From Planctomycetota bacterium (GTDB lineage: Bacteria > Planctomycetota > UBA1135 > JADKAF01), in NCBI GenBank assembly GCA_016719295.1, contig JADKAF010000001.1, positions 4,278,001-4,342,000 on the forward strand: DNA of 64,000 bases, read 5' to 3'. Every line of letters begins with the position of its first letter. Position 1 is the stretch's first letter. This document shows, one piece after another, positions 8,362-17,244 of the stretch. A program made the position numbers and the translations under genes. The notes under the pieces were generated by a model. That model saw only the letters and a list, made by a program, of their open reading frames with translations. It searched no databases and had not been told where the DNA came from.

Positions 8362-9441
8362 ATGAAGCGCTTGATCCTCTGCTGCGACGGGACCTGGAAT
8401 CGCGCCGACCAGGCCAAGGCCGAAGACGATGGACCCGCGCGCCCCACACCGACCAACGTCGTGAAGCTCGCGTATCGCGTCGCGAAGCACGACGGCGCGA
8501 TCCCCCAGCTCGTCTTCTACGACCAGGGCGTCGGCACGGGGAACATCCTCGACCGCGTGCTCGGCGGCGCCTTCGGCGACGGCCTCGACGAGAACATCTT
8601 CGATGCCTATCGCTTCCTCATGGCGAACTACGAGGCCGGCGACGAGCTCTTCTTCTTCGGCTTCAGCCGGGGCGCCTACACCGCGCGCAGCATCGGCGGG
8701 ATGATCCGCAAGTGCGGCATCCTGAAGCGCAGCTCGTTCGAGCAGTACGCGAACGCGATGCAGCTCTATCGCAGCGAGGCGAAGCCCGATGGGCCCGAGG
8801 CGGTCGCGTTCCGCCGCGAGCACTCGATCACGGGCGACGAGCCGATCCCGATCCGCTTCATCGGGGTCTGGGACACGGTGGGCTCGCTCGGCATCCCGCT
8901 CCAGGGCCTCCGCTGGCTCACGTTCCGCAAGCATGCCTTCCACGACACCGAGCTCAGCAGCCTCGTGAAGCACGCCTGCCACGCGCTCGCGATCGACGAG
9001 CTGCGCGGACCGTTCGAGCCGACGCTGTGGACGGCGAAGCCGAAGGATGGGCAGCTCGTCGAGCAGGTGTGGTTCAGCGGCGTGCACAGCGATGTCGGCG
9101 GCGGCTACAACGACGATCGGCTCTCGGACCTCACTCTCGCCTGGATGCTCGAGCGCGCGGGCTCCGCGGGACTCGCGTTGGATCCGACGATGGCGGCGCA
9201 GAGGCCCGTGAAGGGCGACAGCCGAGGCGCCCTGCATCCATCGAAGACAGGGTTCTATCGGCTGACGCGCGCGTACCGCCGTCCGATCGGCCTCGATGCG
9301 AGGACGGGAACGCGCGATCCGCGACAGCACGTGCATCCATCCGTGCTCGCGCGCTGGGATCGCGATCCCGGCTACCGACCGGAGAACCTGCGCGGGTGGT
9401 TCCGCCTCGTCGGCGATCGCCAGCGCGCCGCGCAGCCCTGA
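8362..9441 (+). CDS. DUF2235 alpha/beta-hydrolase
   Basis: This 359-residue protein matches the DUF2235 family, whose best-known members are phospholipase effectors of type VI secretion. It opens with the family start LILCCDGTWN and has the nucleophile elbow GFSRGAYTAR with Ser102 as the expected catalytic serine. A later HSDVGGGY segment probably carries catalytic residues. There is no signal peptide and no VgrG, PAAR, Hcp or immunity-like gene nearby, so it is more likely a standalone cytosolic hydrolase than an effector. The ATG start at 8362 follows a GAGAG stretch. It is divergent from the small lipoprotein gene across ~190 bp. Confidence 0.9.
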   Translation: MKRLILCCDGTWNRADQAKAEDDGPARPTPTNVVKLAYRVAKHDGAIPQLVFYDQGVGTGNILDRVLGGAFGDGLDENIFDAYRFLMANYEAGDELFFFGFSRGAYTARSIGGMIRKCGILKRSSFEQYANAMQLYRSEAKPDGPEAVAFRREHSITGDEPIPIRFIGVWDTVGSLGIPLQGLRWLTFRKHAFHDTELSSLVKHACHALAIDELRGPFEPTLWTAKPKDGQLVEQVWFSGVHSDVGGGYNDDRLSDLTLAWMLERAGSAGLALDPTMAAQRPVKGDSRGALHPSKTGFYRLTRAYRRPIGLDARTGTRDPRQHVHPSVLARWDRDPGYRPENLRGWFRLVGDRQRAAQP

Positions 9442-9549
9442 AGGTCCGCGCAGCTCGGGAACAGCGAGAGAAGGGCTGCACGGGAACGGCTCTTCGCTCT
9501 AGGATGCCGCAGTTCGCCCGCCCCACCTCGTGACCGTCCGGAGGTCCCC

Positions 9550-10524
9550 ATGATCCGCTCGCTCCTGGCTCTCGCTCTAGGCGCCCTCTCCGCGCCGGCC
9601 CTCGCCCAGAACCTCGTTCCCGAAGGCGACTTCGAGCAAGGCGGCGCGCTCTGGACGCGCACGCAGTTCAACGACCCGCTCGGCACGACCGGCTTCGCGG
9701 CCGCGCGCACGACGGGCAACGGCCCGTCGATGGCGGTCTACGCGGACTTCCAGACGCTGAACTCGGTGATGTCCGCGACGTACCGCAGCACCTCGTTCAC
9801 GCTGCAGGCGGGGCCGATCAGCTACGGCCTCGCCTCGATGTGGGTGAAGCCGACGCCCGGGCCGATGCCCTCGCCCACCGTGAATCGCGTCGAGTTCCGC
9901 ATCTTCGACGCGACGAACACGCGCTTGCTCTCGACCTCGATCGCCGCGCCGGCGACCCAAGGTGAGATCGAGCGCCGCAGCTTCATCGGCAGCTTCACCG
10001 TGCCCGCCGCCGGCCAGTACACCGTCGAGATCTTCCTGCGCCACTCGAACCTGGCCGGGATGCCGTTCTTCCACTACGTCGACGACGTCTTCGTAGGCGC
10101 GCCGAGCTCGACCGTCTACGGCCAGGGCTGCCAGGGCACCGGCGGCTTCGTCCCCGTGCTGAACTCCGTGGGCCTCGCCGAGCTCGGCTCGACGAACTAC
10201 CGGATTCAGCTCCACGACGCGCTGGCGCCCACGGTGGCGGTCCTCCTCTTCGGCATCAGCGATAGCTCTTGGCTCGGCATCCCGCTGCCGCTGCCGCTCG
10301 GCGGCGGCTGCTCGCTGTACACGGGTCCCGAGCTCTCCTTCACCGTGGCCACGACGGGCAGCGGACCGGGCCTCGGCACGGCGGAGCAGGCGTTCCCGCT
10401 GATCCCGCAGGATCCGCTGCTGCGCCGCTCCCCGATCTTCGCGCAGTGGCTCGTGATCGACCCCACGGCGCCGAACGGCCTCTCGCTCGCCACGACCGCG
10501 GGGCTTTCGTTCCGCATCCGCTGA
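9550..10524 (+). CDS. Secreted protein with lineage C-terminal module
   Basis: The protein has 324 residues, beginning with a clear signal peptide that ends SAPALAQ. Residues ~20-185 look like a beta-sandwich (carbohydrate-binding or discoidin-like), opening NLVPEGDFEQGG, a common start for such modules. Residues ~190-324 form the C-terminal module seen in other secreted proteins here: YGQGCQGTGG, then LPLPLGGGCSLY, then DPLLRRSPIFAQWLVIDP, ending in a short beta-strand. No catalytic motif is visible. It is convergent with the next gene, 29 bp apart. Confidence 0.85.
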   Translation: MIRSLLALALGALSAPALAQNLVPEGDFEQGGALWTRTQFNDPLGTTGFAAARTTGNGPSMAVYADFQTLNSVMSATYRSTSFTLQAGPISYGLASMWVKPTPGPMPSPTVNRVEFRIFDATNTRLLSTSIAAPATQGEIERRSFIGSFTVPAAGQYTVEIFLRHSNLAGMPFFHYVDDVFVGAPSSTVYGQGCQGTGGFVPVLNSVGLAELGSTNYRIQLHDALAPTVAVLLFGISDSSWLGIPLPLPLGGGCSLYTGPELSFTVATTGSGPGLGTAEQAFPLIPQDPLLRRSPIFAQWLVIDPTAPNGLSLATTAGLSFRIR

Positions 10525-10553
10525 GCGTGCCAGCGCGCGGCGGCGCGTAGCGG

Positions 10554-11642
10554 CTACTGATTGCCGACCACCGCCGCGCCACCATTGCTGAACGCGTAGC
10601 CGAGAGCATTCGCGCTCGGCTCCGCGATCATGGCTTGGTTATAGAAGGCGAGGTTCAGCAGATAGAGATCGTTCGGCACGTCGTAGACGACGAAGCCCGT
10701 GCCGCTGGCCGTCGTCGCGAACGGCAGCACGAGCTCGGGCGAGACGAGCAGCTCACATCCCGCGGCGCCGAGCACGGAGAGGTCGAGCGGCAACGGCAGG
10801 CCACTCCAGCTCGTGTCGGAGAAGCCGAGCAGCATCAGACCCGGCGCGCTCGCGCGGGCTTGCTCGACGCGCACGCGGAAGCTGTCGTTGATCTGCGGCG
10901 TGTTCGTGCTGAAGAGCCGCGGCACCGCGGTGTGCGTCTCCGCGCGCAGCCCGAGCACGAGCCCAAGCCCGCGCTCCAGCGTGCCGCTCGTCGCCGCGGG
11001 CCCCGAGCCGTAGAGCCGCGCGATCGCGCTCCCGCCGCTCGAATCGAACGCGTAGCCCGCGGCGATGCCGCCGTAGCTGTTGCCGAAGACGGTGACCTGC
11101 ATCACGAAGCTCTGCCCCGGCGTCGCGTTCCACGCGAAGGTGTTCACCCACGGGATCGTGACGAAGAAGTCCGTCGGGCTCGTCGGTCCTCCCGGCACGA
11201 AGTCCGGGAACGCGAGCTGGGTGCGCGGCAGCACGACCACCGGCGTCCCGACATCGAAGTTCTGTGCGAACACGTTCGACATCGTGGCCTGGGTCTTCGT
11301 CGTGGCGCCGACCCGGATCTCGAAGTCGAGGAGGAAGCGATTCGAGAGCGGCCCCGAGCGCGGCTGGCGCAAGCTGAGCGCCTTCATCACGAACGGCATC
11401 GGCAGCTCGCTGCCGGCGAGGAGCTCCTGATAGACGACGGGCGTCCAGCCGAAGGGGATCGCGTTCCCCGAGCCGTAGCTCGTCGCCATCGCCGCGGGCG
11501 CGATGTGGTTCTCGCCGATGCCGATCCCGGTGCCGGGGCAGCCGCTCCCGAACGGAGCGTAGGTCGCTTGCACCTGGGCCGAGGTGGTCGCGGAGAGAAT
11601 CGCTAGGGCGAAGCCGACGGTCGAGGAGAGCAGCGTGCGCAT
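10554..11642 (-). CDS. Secreted protein with lineage C-terminal module
   Basis: This protein of ~362 residues has a signal peptide ending ATTSAQ, followed at once by a FGSGCPGTG motif. A beta-rich body of ~210 residues follows. The final ~120 residues repeat the module seen in its neighbours (LPLPLDLSVLGAAGCELL, then NLAFYNQAM). I do not recognise an enzymatic fold. The frame also allows ATG 11654, but ATG 11642 gives the more typical signal peptide (MRTLLSSTVGFALAIL). It is convergent with the 9550 gene; the two may be surface or matrix proteins. Confidence 0.83.
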   Translation of the reverse strand: MRTLLSSTVGFALAILSATTSAQVQATYAPFGSGCPGTGIGIGENHIAPAAMATSYGSGNAIPFGWTPVVYQELLAGSELPMPFVMKALSLRQPRSGPLSNRFLLDFEIRVGATTKTQATMSNVFAQNFDVGTPVVVLPRTQLAFPDFVPGGPTSPTDFFVTIPWVNTFAWNATPGQSFVMQVTVFGNSYGGIAAGYAFDSSGGSAIARLYGSGPAATSGTLERGLGLVLGLRAETHTAVPRLFSTNTPQINDSFRVRVEQARASAPGLMLLGFSDTSWSGLPLPLDLSVLGAAGCELLVSPELVLPFATTASGTGFVVYDVPNDLYLLNLAFYNQAMIAEPSANALGYAFSNGGAAVVGNQ

Positions 11643-11764
11643 GGTGAAGAGCATCCTTGGATGGAGCGACCCTCACGCTCCTCTCGAGCTCGCGATCGCG
11701 CGATGCGCTCTTGGAGGTAGAGCGCCGCGAGCTTCTCGGTACGCCGCGATACAGGCGCCGACGG

Positions 11765-12262
11765 ATGCGGTTGAGAAAGCGTAGCCCTCTCTCTCACGCG
11801 CGCTCTTCCCCCCCGCCGTCCGTGGACCTCTGCTGGTCGATCGTCCTCGCGCTGCTCGCCACTCCTCTCGCTGGCGCCCTCGGCCTCGTCGTCGCCTACC
11901 TCGCGCTCGCGCGGCGCGGCGTATCCGAGCACGAGGGGCGACGCGGCCTGCTCGCCTTCGTGCTCGGCTTCCTTCCCGGAGCCCTCCTCGGCTTCGTCGT
12001 CGTCGCGCGCGCGGTCTGGTGGCTGCGCCGCAGCGATCCCGAGCCGGCCGAGCGCTTCGCCGCCGCCGTCCTGCTCGCCCTCGTGCTCGCGCTGCTCGCC
12101 GGCCTCGGCGGATGGGTCGCGGGGATCCACCGCGCCGAGGCGCGCGGGATCAGCAACTACGCGGGCGAGCGCGCGGCCTATGGCTTCGTCTGGTACGCGT
12201 TGCCCGCCCTGATCGCGGGTGCGGTCGGCGGCTTCGCGCTGGGGACGGTGCTGTTCGGCTGA
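11765..12262 (+). CDS. Small multi-pass membrane protein, unknown
   Basis: The sequence shows four hydrophobic helices: around the LALLATPLAGALGLVVAYLA segment, a second centred on GFLPGALLGFVVVA, a third rich in Leu/Ala (LLALVLALLAGLGG) and a final one before the C-terminus (LIAGAVGGFALGTVLFG). It lacks conserved polar motifs I can name. Start choice is uncertain. ATG 11765 gives ~165 residues; GTG 11822 gives ~146 residues starting right before the first helix; the open frame extends upstream to 11657. No Shine-Dalgarno decides among them. It sits alone between a divergent secreted-protein gene and glnN. Confidence 0.62.
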   Translation: MRLRKRSPLSHARSSPPPSVDLCWSIVLALLATPLAGALGLVVAYLALARRGVSEHEGRRGLLAFVLGFLPGALLGFVVVARAVWWLRRSDPEPAERFAAAVLLALVLALLAGLGGWVAGIHRAEARGISNYAGERAAYGFVWYALPALIAGAVGGFALGTVLFG

Positions 12263-12471
12263 GCCGCGGCCGCGCCATCCGCGGGTCCGTGCACCGCCGC
12301 TCCGGGCCTCCACTTCTCCTCGGGGATCCCGCAGGCCGCGCTCGGCCCAGGTCCGACACCCGCTAAAGCCCGCCTCGCCGCCACCCGCTCCTAGAAGTAG
12401 GAGACGAGATTCTCTACCCTGCTGGGCTCGACTCCAGCCCCTTCATCCCGCACTCACGGGAGACCCTTGCC

Positions 12472-14649
12472 GTGACCTCCGCCGCCCGCGTCAGCGCGAT
12501 CCAGGCGATCGCCCAGAAGAGCCCTGTCTCCGCCTCCGCCCACGAGCCCGGCCTGCCCGAGAGCTTCGGCAGCAACGTCTTCGGCCTGCAGCAGATGCGC
12601 TCGCGCCTGCCCGAGGCCGCGTATCGCGCGTTGCTCTCGTGCATGCACCGCGGCCAGGGGCTCGAGCCCGCGCTCGCCGACCAGGTGGCGAACGCGATGA
12701 AGGAATGGGCGCTCGAGCGCGGCGCGACCCACTTCACGCACTGGTTCCAGCCGATGACCGGCTCGACCGCGGAGAAGCACGACAGCTTCTTGAACATCGA
12801 GAATGGCGAGCTGCTCCTCGAGTTCAGCGGCAAGGCGCTCGTGAAGGGCGAGCCGGACGCGAGCTCGTTCCCGAGCGGCGGCTTGCGCGCGACCTTCGAG
12901 GCGCGCGGCTACACCGCGTGGGATCCGACCTCGCCCGCGTTCATCCGCGAGACGACGAACGGCGCCACGCTCTGCATCCCTACGGCCTTCTGCTCGTGGA
13001 CGGGAGAAGCGCTCGACGAGAAGACCCCGCTGCTGCGCTCGGCCGAGGTGCTGAACCGCGAAGCGCTGCGCCTGCTGCACATGCTGGGCGAGAAGCAGGT
13101 GGGCTTCGTCTACCCCACGCTCGGCTGCGAGCAGGAGTACTTCCTCGTCGACCGCGATCTCTACATGCTGCGGCCCGACCTCATCGCCACCGGCCGCACG
13201 CTCTTCGGAGCGAAGCCGCCGAAGGGCCAGGAGCTCGAGGACCACTACTTCGGCTCGATCTCGCCGCGCGTGCTCGCGTACATGCAGGACGTCGAGCGCG
13301 AGCTCTGGAAGCTCGGCGTGCCGGTGAAGACGCGCCACAACGAAGTGGCACCCAGCCAGTACGAGCTCGCGCCGATCTTCGAGCGCTCCACCGTCGCCGC
13401 GGATCACAACATGCTCTGCATGGAGATCCTGAAGTCGGTGGCGCTGCAGCACGGCTTCCAGTGCCTGCTGCACGAGAAGCCCTACGCCGGCATCAACGGC
13501 TCGGGCAAGCACAACAACTGGTCGATGGCGACGGACACCGGCGAGAACCTGCTCGATCCGGGCAACACGCCCGGCGAGAACATGCGCTTCGTCGTGTTCC
13601 TGACCGCGGTGATCCGCGCCGTGGATCTCCACGCCGATCTCCTGCGCGTCGCGATCGCGCACGCGGGGAACGACCATCGCTTGGGCGCCAACGAAGCGCC
13701 GCCGGCGATCCTCTCGATCTACCTCGGCGAGCAGCTCACCGAGGTCGTGGACTCCCTGATCGCGGGCACCAAGGGCTCGGGGGCGAACAAGAAGGACCAC
13801 ATGCGCCTCGGCGTGAGCGCCTTGCCGCAGCTCCCGCGCGACGCGACGGACCGCAATCGCACCTCGCCCTTCGCGTTCACCGGCAACAAGTTCGAGTTCC
13901 GCGCGGTCGGCAGCTCGCAGGCCACCGCGCGCCCGAACACGGTGCTGAACACGATCGTCGCCGACTCGATCGCCTGGATCGCCGACCAGCTCGGCAAGCG
14001 CGGCGAGCGCTCTCTCGAGAGCGCGGTCACCGAGCTCGTGCAGAGCGCGCTGAAGCAGCACTCGCGCGTCCTCTTCAACGGCAACGGCTACTCGGCCGAG
14101 TGGCACGCCGAGGCCGAGCGTCGCGGCCTGCCGAACTTCCGCAGCGCCGTCGACGCGATCGGCCAGCTCTCCGCGAAGAAGAACCTGGAGCTCTTCGAGA
14201 AGTACGGCGTCCTCACCGCGAAGGAAGTCGAGTCGCGGACCAGCATCCAGTTCGAGGCCTATTGCAAGGCGATCGCCATCGAAGCGCAGAGCGCGCTCTC
14301 GATCGCGCGCACGATGGTGCTCCCCGCCGCGCAGAAGCATCAGGCCGTCGTCGCCCAGAGCGTCGCCGCGGTGAAGGCCGCGGGCCTCGCCGTCCCCGGC
14401 CAGGAGAAGCGCCTGCGCTCGATGACCGAGCGCATCGAGCACCTCCTCACCGCGATCGACGAGCTGGCACTCGCCTTCGAGAAGACCGAGGCCCACCACG
14501 GCGCGGTGCGCGAGCACGCGCTCGCCTTCCGGCACGATGTGGTGCCGGCCGTCGCTCGTCTCCGCGAGTCCTGCGACATCCTGGAGACGATGGTCGATGA
14601 CTCGCTCTGGCCGCTGCCGAAGTACCGCGAGCTGCTGTTCTTGCAGTAG
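12472..14649 (+). CDS. glnN: Glutamine synthetase type III
   Basis: This 725-residue protein is a GSIII-family glutamine synthetase, which makes glutamine from glutamate, ammonia and ATP in the cytosol. The length fits GSIII (about 700-730) rather than GSI. Family hallmarks include the N-terminal FGSNVFG motif, THFTHWFQPMTG, the PTLGCEQEYFL segment in the catalytic barrel, RHNEVAPSQYELAPIFE, and KHNNWSM. The start is GTG 12472 with GGGAG nine bases upstream. The gene stands alone. The stop codon lies inside a 24-bp tandem repeat that duplicates Leu-Gln-stop, and the region beyond is pseudogene on the other strand. Confidence 0.97.
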   Translation: MTSAARVSAIQAIAQKSPVSASAHEPGLPESFGSNVFGLQQMRSRLPEAAYRALLSCMHRGQGLEPALADQVANAMKEWALERGATHFTHWFQPMTGSTAEKHDSFLNIENGELLLEFSGKALVKGEPDASSFPSGGLRATFEARGYTAWDPTSPAFIRETTNGATLCIPTAFCSWTGEALDEKTPLLRSAEVLNREALRLLHMLGEKQVGFVYPTLGCEQEYFLVDRDLYMLRPDLIATGRTLFGAKPPKGQELEDHYFGSISPRVLAYMQDVERELWKLGVPVKTRHNEVAPSQYELAPIFERSTVAADHNMLCMEILKSVALQHGFQCLLHEKPYAGINGSGKHNNWSMATDTGENLLDPGNTPGENMRFVVFLTAVIRAVDLHADLLRVAIAHAGNDHRLGANEAPPAILSIYLGEQLTEVVDSLIAGTKGSGANKKDHMRLGVSALPQLPRDATDRNRTSPFAFTGNKFEFRAVGSSQATARPNTVLNTIVADSIAWIADQLGKRGERSLESAVTELVQSALKQHSRVLFNGNGYSAEWHAEAERRGLPNFRSAVDAIGQLSAKKNLELFEKYGVLTAKEVESRTSIQFEAYCKAIAIEAQSALSIARTMVLPAAQKHQAVVAQSVAAVKAAGLAVPGQEKRLRSMTERIEHLLTAIDELALAFEKTEAHHGAVREHALAFRHDVVPAVARLRESCDILETMVDDSLWPLPKYRELLFLQ

Positions 14650-14707
14650 CTCGCGGCGCGGGTCTTGCAGTAGCTCGCGGCGCGGGTCTTGCAGTAGCTC
14701 GCGGCGC
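14641..14707 (+). repeat. 24-bp tandem repeat, 2.8 copies, spanning the glnN stop codon
   Basis: The unit beginning TTGCAGTAGCTCGCGGCGCG occurs at 14641-14664 and 14665-14688, with a third partial copy at 14689-14707. Because 24 is a multiple of three, each unit repeats the same in-frame Leu-Gln-TAG, so glnN is followed by two further in-frame copies of its own stop context. This looks like slippage or unequal exchange at the gene's end. Confidence 0.9.
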
Positions 14708-14734
14708 TCGCGTCTCCGCGTCGCACGCCTGGAG

Positions 14735-15446
14735 CTCCCGCAGATCGGCGCCATGCGCTCGCGGAGCGGCAGCTCTCCTTCGATGCGCATGCGCTTTCGC
14801 GCCCCGCTCGTGCTCTGCCCCTGGCGCGGGTCGACGCCGGCGACGCGAACGGTCTGCCAGCGCACGCCCGTGCCCACGCGCTGCCACGCGGGCGTCGCAG
14901 CGAAGTCAATGCCGCGCGCGGCGAGGAGGGCCAGCTTCTCCTCGCTGCTCGAGGCCTCGCGCGGCGCGAGGCCGTCGCGGCGCAGGAGCCAGTAGACCTG
15001 GGCGCTCAGCGCGTTGCGCCCGGCGTCCTGCCGCCAGCGGAAGTGGCCCACCGCGATCTCGCGGTTCGGGAGCTCTCAGAGCCGCCCATCGAACGCGACC
15101 GCTCGGCCGAGATGCAGGCTCGCGACTTCGCCCGCGAGCAACGAGACGAGTTTCCGCACCTTCCGTCCGAACGCGTCGGCCTAGGGGTGCAGGAGGATCG
15201 AGATCTCGTCCGACTGCGTATAGCCGTAGAGCGCGCGAAAGCCGCACTGCATCAGATGCTGCGTCACCTCCAGCATCCTCGCGTGGAAGCGCACATCGAA
15301 CGGCGCCTCGAGGGGCAGGTCTCCTTCGTGAGCCGCTTGAAGAGACGCGCCACGATGTGCACGCCCGGCGGGACGGAGCGATCGTGCGCGGTCTCGTACG
15401 CGCGCAAGCGCGCATCGAGCTCATCGAAGTTCATCGCGCCACTCAT
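14735..15446 (-). pseudogene. Decayed Thg1-like (tRNA-His guanylyltransferase family) gene
   Basis: Read with one frameshift, the minus strand gives a near full-length Thg1-family protein. It begins NFDELDARLRAYETA (ATG 15434 or 15446) and continues to RLTKE. It then shifts frame near 15320 into EAPFDVRF, GYTQSDEISILLHP, DAFGRKVRKL, HFRWRQDAGRNAL and GIDFAATPAWQRVGTG. The family adds nucleotides 3'-to-5' at tRNA ends. Four separate lesions are visible: loss of the metal-binding DGRG box between VARL and FKRLTKE, the frameshift, TAG at 15181-15183, and TGA at 15076-15078. The natural stop is also lost. Several independent lesions make sequencing error an unlikely full explanation. Its start overlaps the truncated kinase gene upstream. 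Confidence 0.85.
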
Positions 15447-15606
15447 CGATGACGAACGGCTGGCGCAGACGGAGACACGTCGCGATGAGTTCCTTCTCGC
15501 GATGACGCGTGCGCAGCATGTCGAGGTTGATGCGCAGGTGCGTCGACTCGAAGCGCTCGGCGTAGAACGAGGATTTCCCGCTCGCCGGGATCCCGATCAG
15601 CAGCAC
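15421..15606 (-). pseudogene. Truncated P-loop (polynucleotide-kinase-like) gene fragment
   Basis: The 61-residue product carries a Walker A motif, GIPASGKSS, followed by sequence typical of the AAA_33/polynucleotide-kinase-like family (YAERFESTHLRINLDMLRTR). Intact relatives run to ~150 residues or more. Here the frame stops right after FVID, where relatives continue with the NTNPT-type segment, so the C-terminal half is missing. GTG 15606 is the only start in frame. It overlaps the Thg1-like gene by 13-26 bases. A pairing of this kinase type with a Thg1-like enzyme would suit RNA-end repair (inference). Confidence 0.7.
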
Positions 15607-15791
15607 CGCTTCCGTGGCGGCATTCTCGCTACGCCTGGAGGCGACGAGAAGCGACCTCTTCCCCTGGTCTCCGTTGTCAGCGCACCCTGCAGCTCCTCAG
15701 CGACGAACTGGCTCGGGATCGTCATGGAGTGAGCACGGTCGGATCGATCGAGCCGCAAGCAGGAACGCCGCGGATCTTCCCATGACGGGAC

Positions 15792-16667
15792 CTAGAAGGT
15801 GATCGGCGGAGTCCAGGTGACGACCGTTCCGAGCAACGGATCGAAGCGCACCAGCGCTGCTTGGAAGTGCACTGGCGTCGAGAGCAGGATCGGATCGAAA
15901 GGGAAGTAGAAGTCGACCCGCCACCCGCCGCCCACGAAGACCTCCGTCTGGAGCAGCTCAACAACGCGGGGGTCGAGGAGGAGACCGCCGAAGCCGGGGA
16001 GTCCCACGCCGATGGGCTGCGCCAGGATGGACGGTCCGGGAGCACCGAAGAGCAGACCCAAGCTGCCGCTCGCGGGCAGCCGCAACGAGGCCGCCGCCGG
16101 AGCGCCCGTTAGCGGCGCTTGCAGGTACCAGCTGTGCTGCACGATCTCGACCGTGTGGCGCGTCCGCGTGAGCGCGGCGACGCCGAGCCAGAAGATGGTC
16201 GCCGGACCCGCGGTCGTGCTCCGCGCCACGAGACGCACGAGGGTCGCCGGCTCGTGGAGGGGGAAGAGGCGCGGATAGAGAGGGTTCTCGTTCTGCTCGA
16301 CGAGCAGCTCTCCGATCGGACGGAGAGGACTCGTATCGGTCGCCTTCGCGAAGACATCGAAGACGAGACCGGTGGTCAGCTCGGACCTCGAGGCGAGGTA
16401 GGCGATGCGCGCGACCCGCCCCTCTTCATCGCGGGGAAGATCGATCTCGATCCAGTCCCCCACCCCGAAGGCGGGCAGGCTCGGAGCCGGCGCTCCGCGC
16501 AAGCCCTGAGGGGTAAAGAGTCCCTTCGCGGCCGGGACGGAGGTGCGCACGGGGGCGTAGATGGAGATCAGCTCGTAACCGGAGATCGCGGCGGGAGTGG
16601 ATTGTCCGAAGGCCTGCAGAGCCGTCGCGGCGAAAGCGATGCATGTGGAAGCGAGGAAGCGGTTCAT
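15792..16667 (-). CDS. Secreted protein, unknown, with C-terminal module remnant
   Basis: This 291-residue protein has a signal peptide ending LQAFGQ. The body is predicted beta-rich with no motif I recognise. The final ~90 residues resemble the shared C-terminal module in divergent form (LPASGSLGLLF, then DPILLSTPVHFQAALVRFDP). The start is ATG 16667. It is transcribed away from the 17.6-kb FG-GAP gene and ends ~185 bp from the decayed kinase fragment. A surface or matrix role is likely by analogy only. Confidence 0.78.
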   Translation of the reverse strand: MNRFLASTCIAFAATALQAFGQSTPAAISGYELISIYAPVRTSVPAAKGLFTPQGLRGAPAPSLPAFGVGDWIEIDLPRDEEGRVARIAYLASRSELTTGLVFDVFAKATDTSPLRPIGELLVEQNENPLYPRLFPLHEPATLVRLVARSTTAGPATIFWLGVAALTRTRHTVEIVQHSWYLQAPLTGAPAAASLRLPASGSLGLLFGAPGPSILAQPIGVGLPGFGGLLLDPRVVELLQTEVFVGGGWRVDFYFPFDPILLSTPVHFQAALVRFDPLLGTVVTWTPPITF

Positions 16668-16857
16668 CGGGATCTATCTCCGTCGCGGGTGGAGCGAGAG
16701 CGCGGGACGTTACGCAGGGCACCCACACTCGGCGCGGGGTCGCCGTCCGAGAGGGGAGCGAGCCGCTATCGGCGCGTTTCGAGATCCAAGGGCAAGAGCT
16801 GTGCCGGCTCGGCGCCGAGGACCGACGAGAGACGGATCTACCGATCCGGAGCGCTGC

Positions 16858-17244
16858 TCAGCTCGAATCGAGCCCCGAGAGGAGATCCGGCGCGGGCGCC
16901 TCGCGCGAAGCCGGGCGCGCGTGCGCGCGCAGCGTCGGATAGCACTCGAGCAAGGTCGAAGGGGCGCGCGCCGGAACGCCGTCGAGCGGACTTCGTATCC
17001 GGATCGCGCTGACCTGGGCCTGACCGCGGAAGCGATCGTCGACGACGATGACGGCGAGGCGAACGTGCTCCCGCGCGAGCCAAGGCTCGAGCCCGCCCAT
17101 GACGTAGACGGAGCGTAGGCCCGATCGCGCGTCGAGACGCGGCGGAACCAAGCGGCGCGGCTCCGGCCGTGACAAGCACACGTTGGCGCGCTGCAATCTG
17201 AGGATCCGTGCTTTCTCGAGCCCCCACAGCTGCGGTTCACCCAT
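16858..17244 (-). CDS. Hypothetical protein, 128 aa
   Basis: An open frame from ATG 17244 encodes 128 residues with normal GC-rich codon use and a credible globular core (SVYVMGGLEPWLAREHVRLA and IVVDDRFRGQ). I do not recognise a family. It has no signal peptide or membrane helix. It is the only coding-like frame in the ~950 bp between 16667 and 17625. It may be a small real gene or a fragment of a larger one. Confidence 0.45.
   Translation of the reverse strand: MGEPQLWGLEKARILRLQRANVCLSRPEPRRLVPPRLDARSGLRSVYVMGGLEPWLAREHVRLAVIVVDDRFRGQAQVSAIRIRSPLDGVPARAPSTLLECYPTLRAHARPASREAPAPDLLSGLDSS

Noticed and set aside
8362..9441. Type VI secretion effector
   Set aside because: The DUF2235 fold is right, but there is no VgrG, Hcp, PAAR, adaptor or immunity gene nearby.
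12454..15051. 865-residue minus-strand frame across glnN
   Set aside because: The first part (14735-15051) is the real Thg1-like remnant; the rest is the shadow of glnN on the opposite strand, joined because the Thg1 stop is lost.
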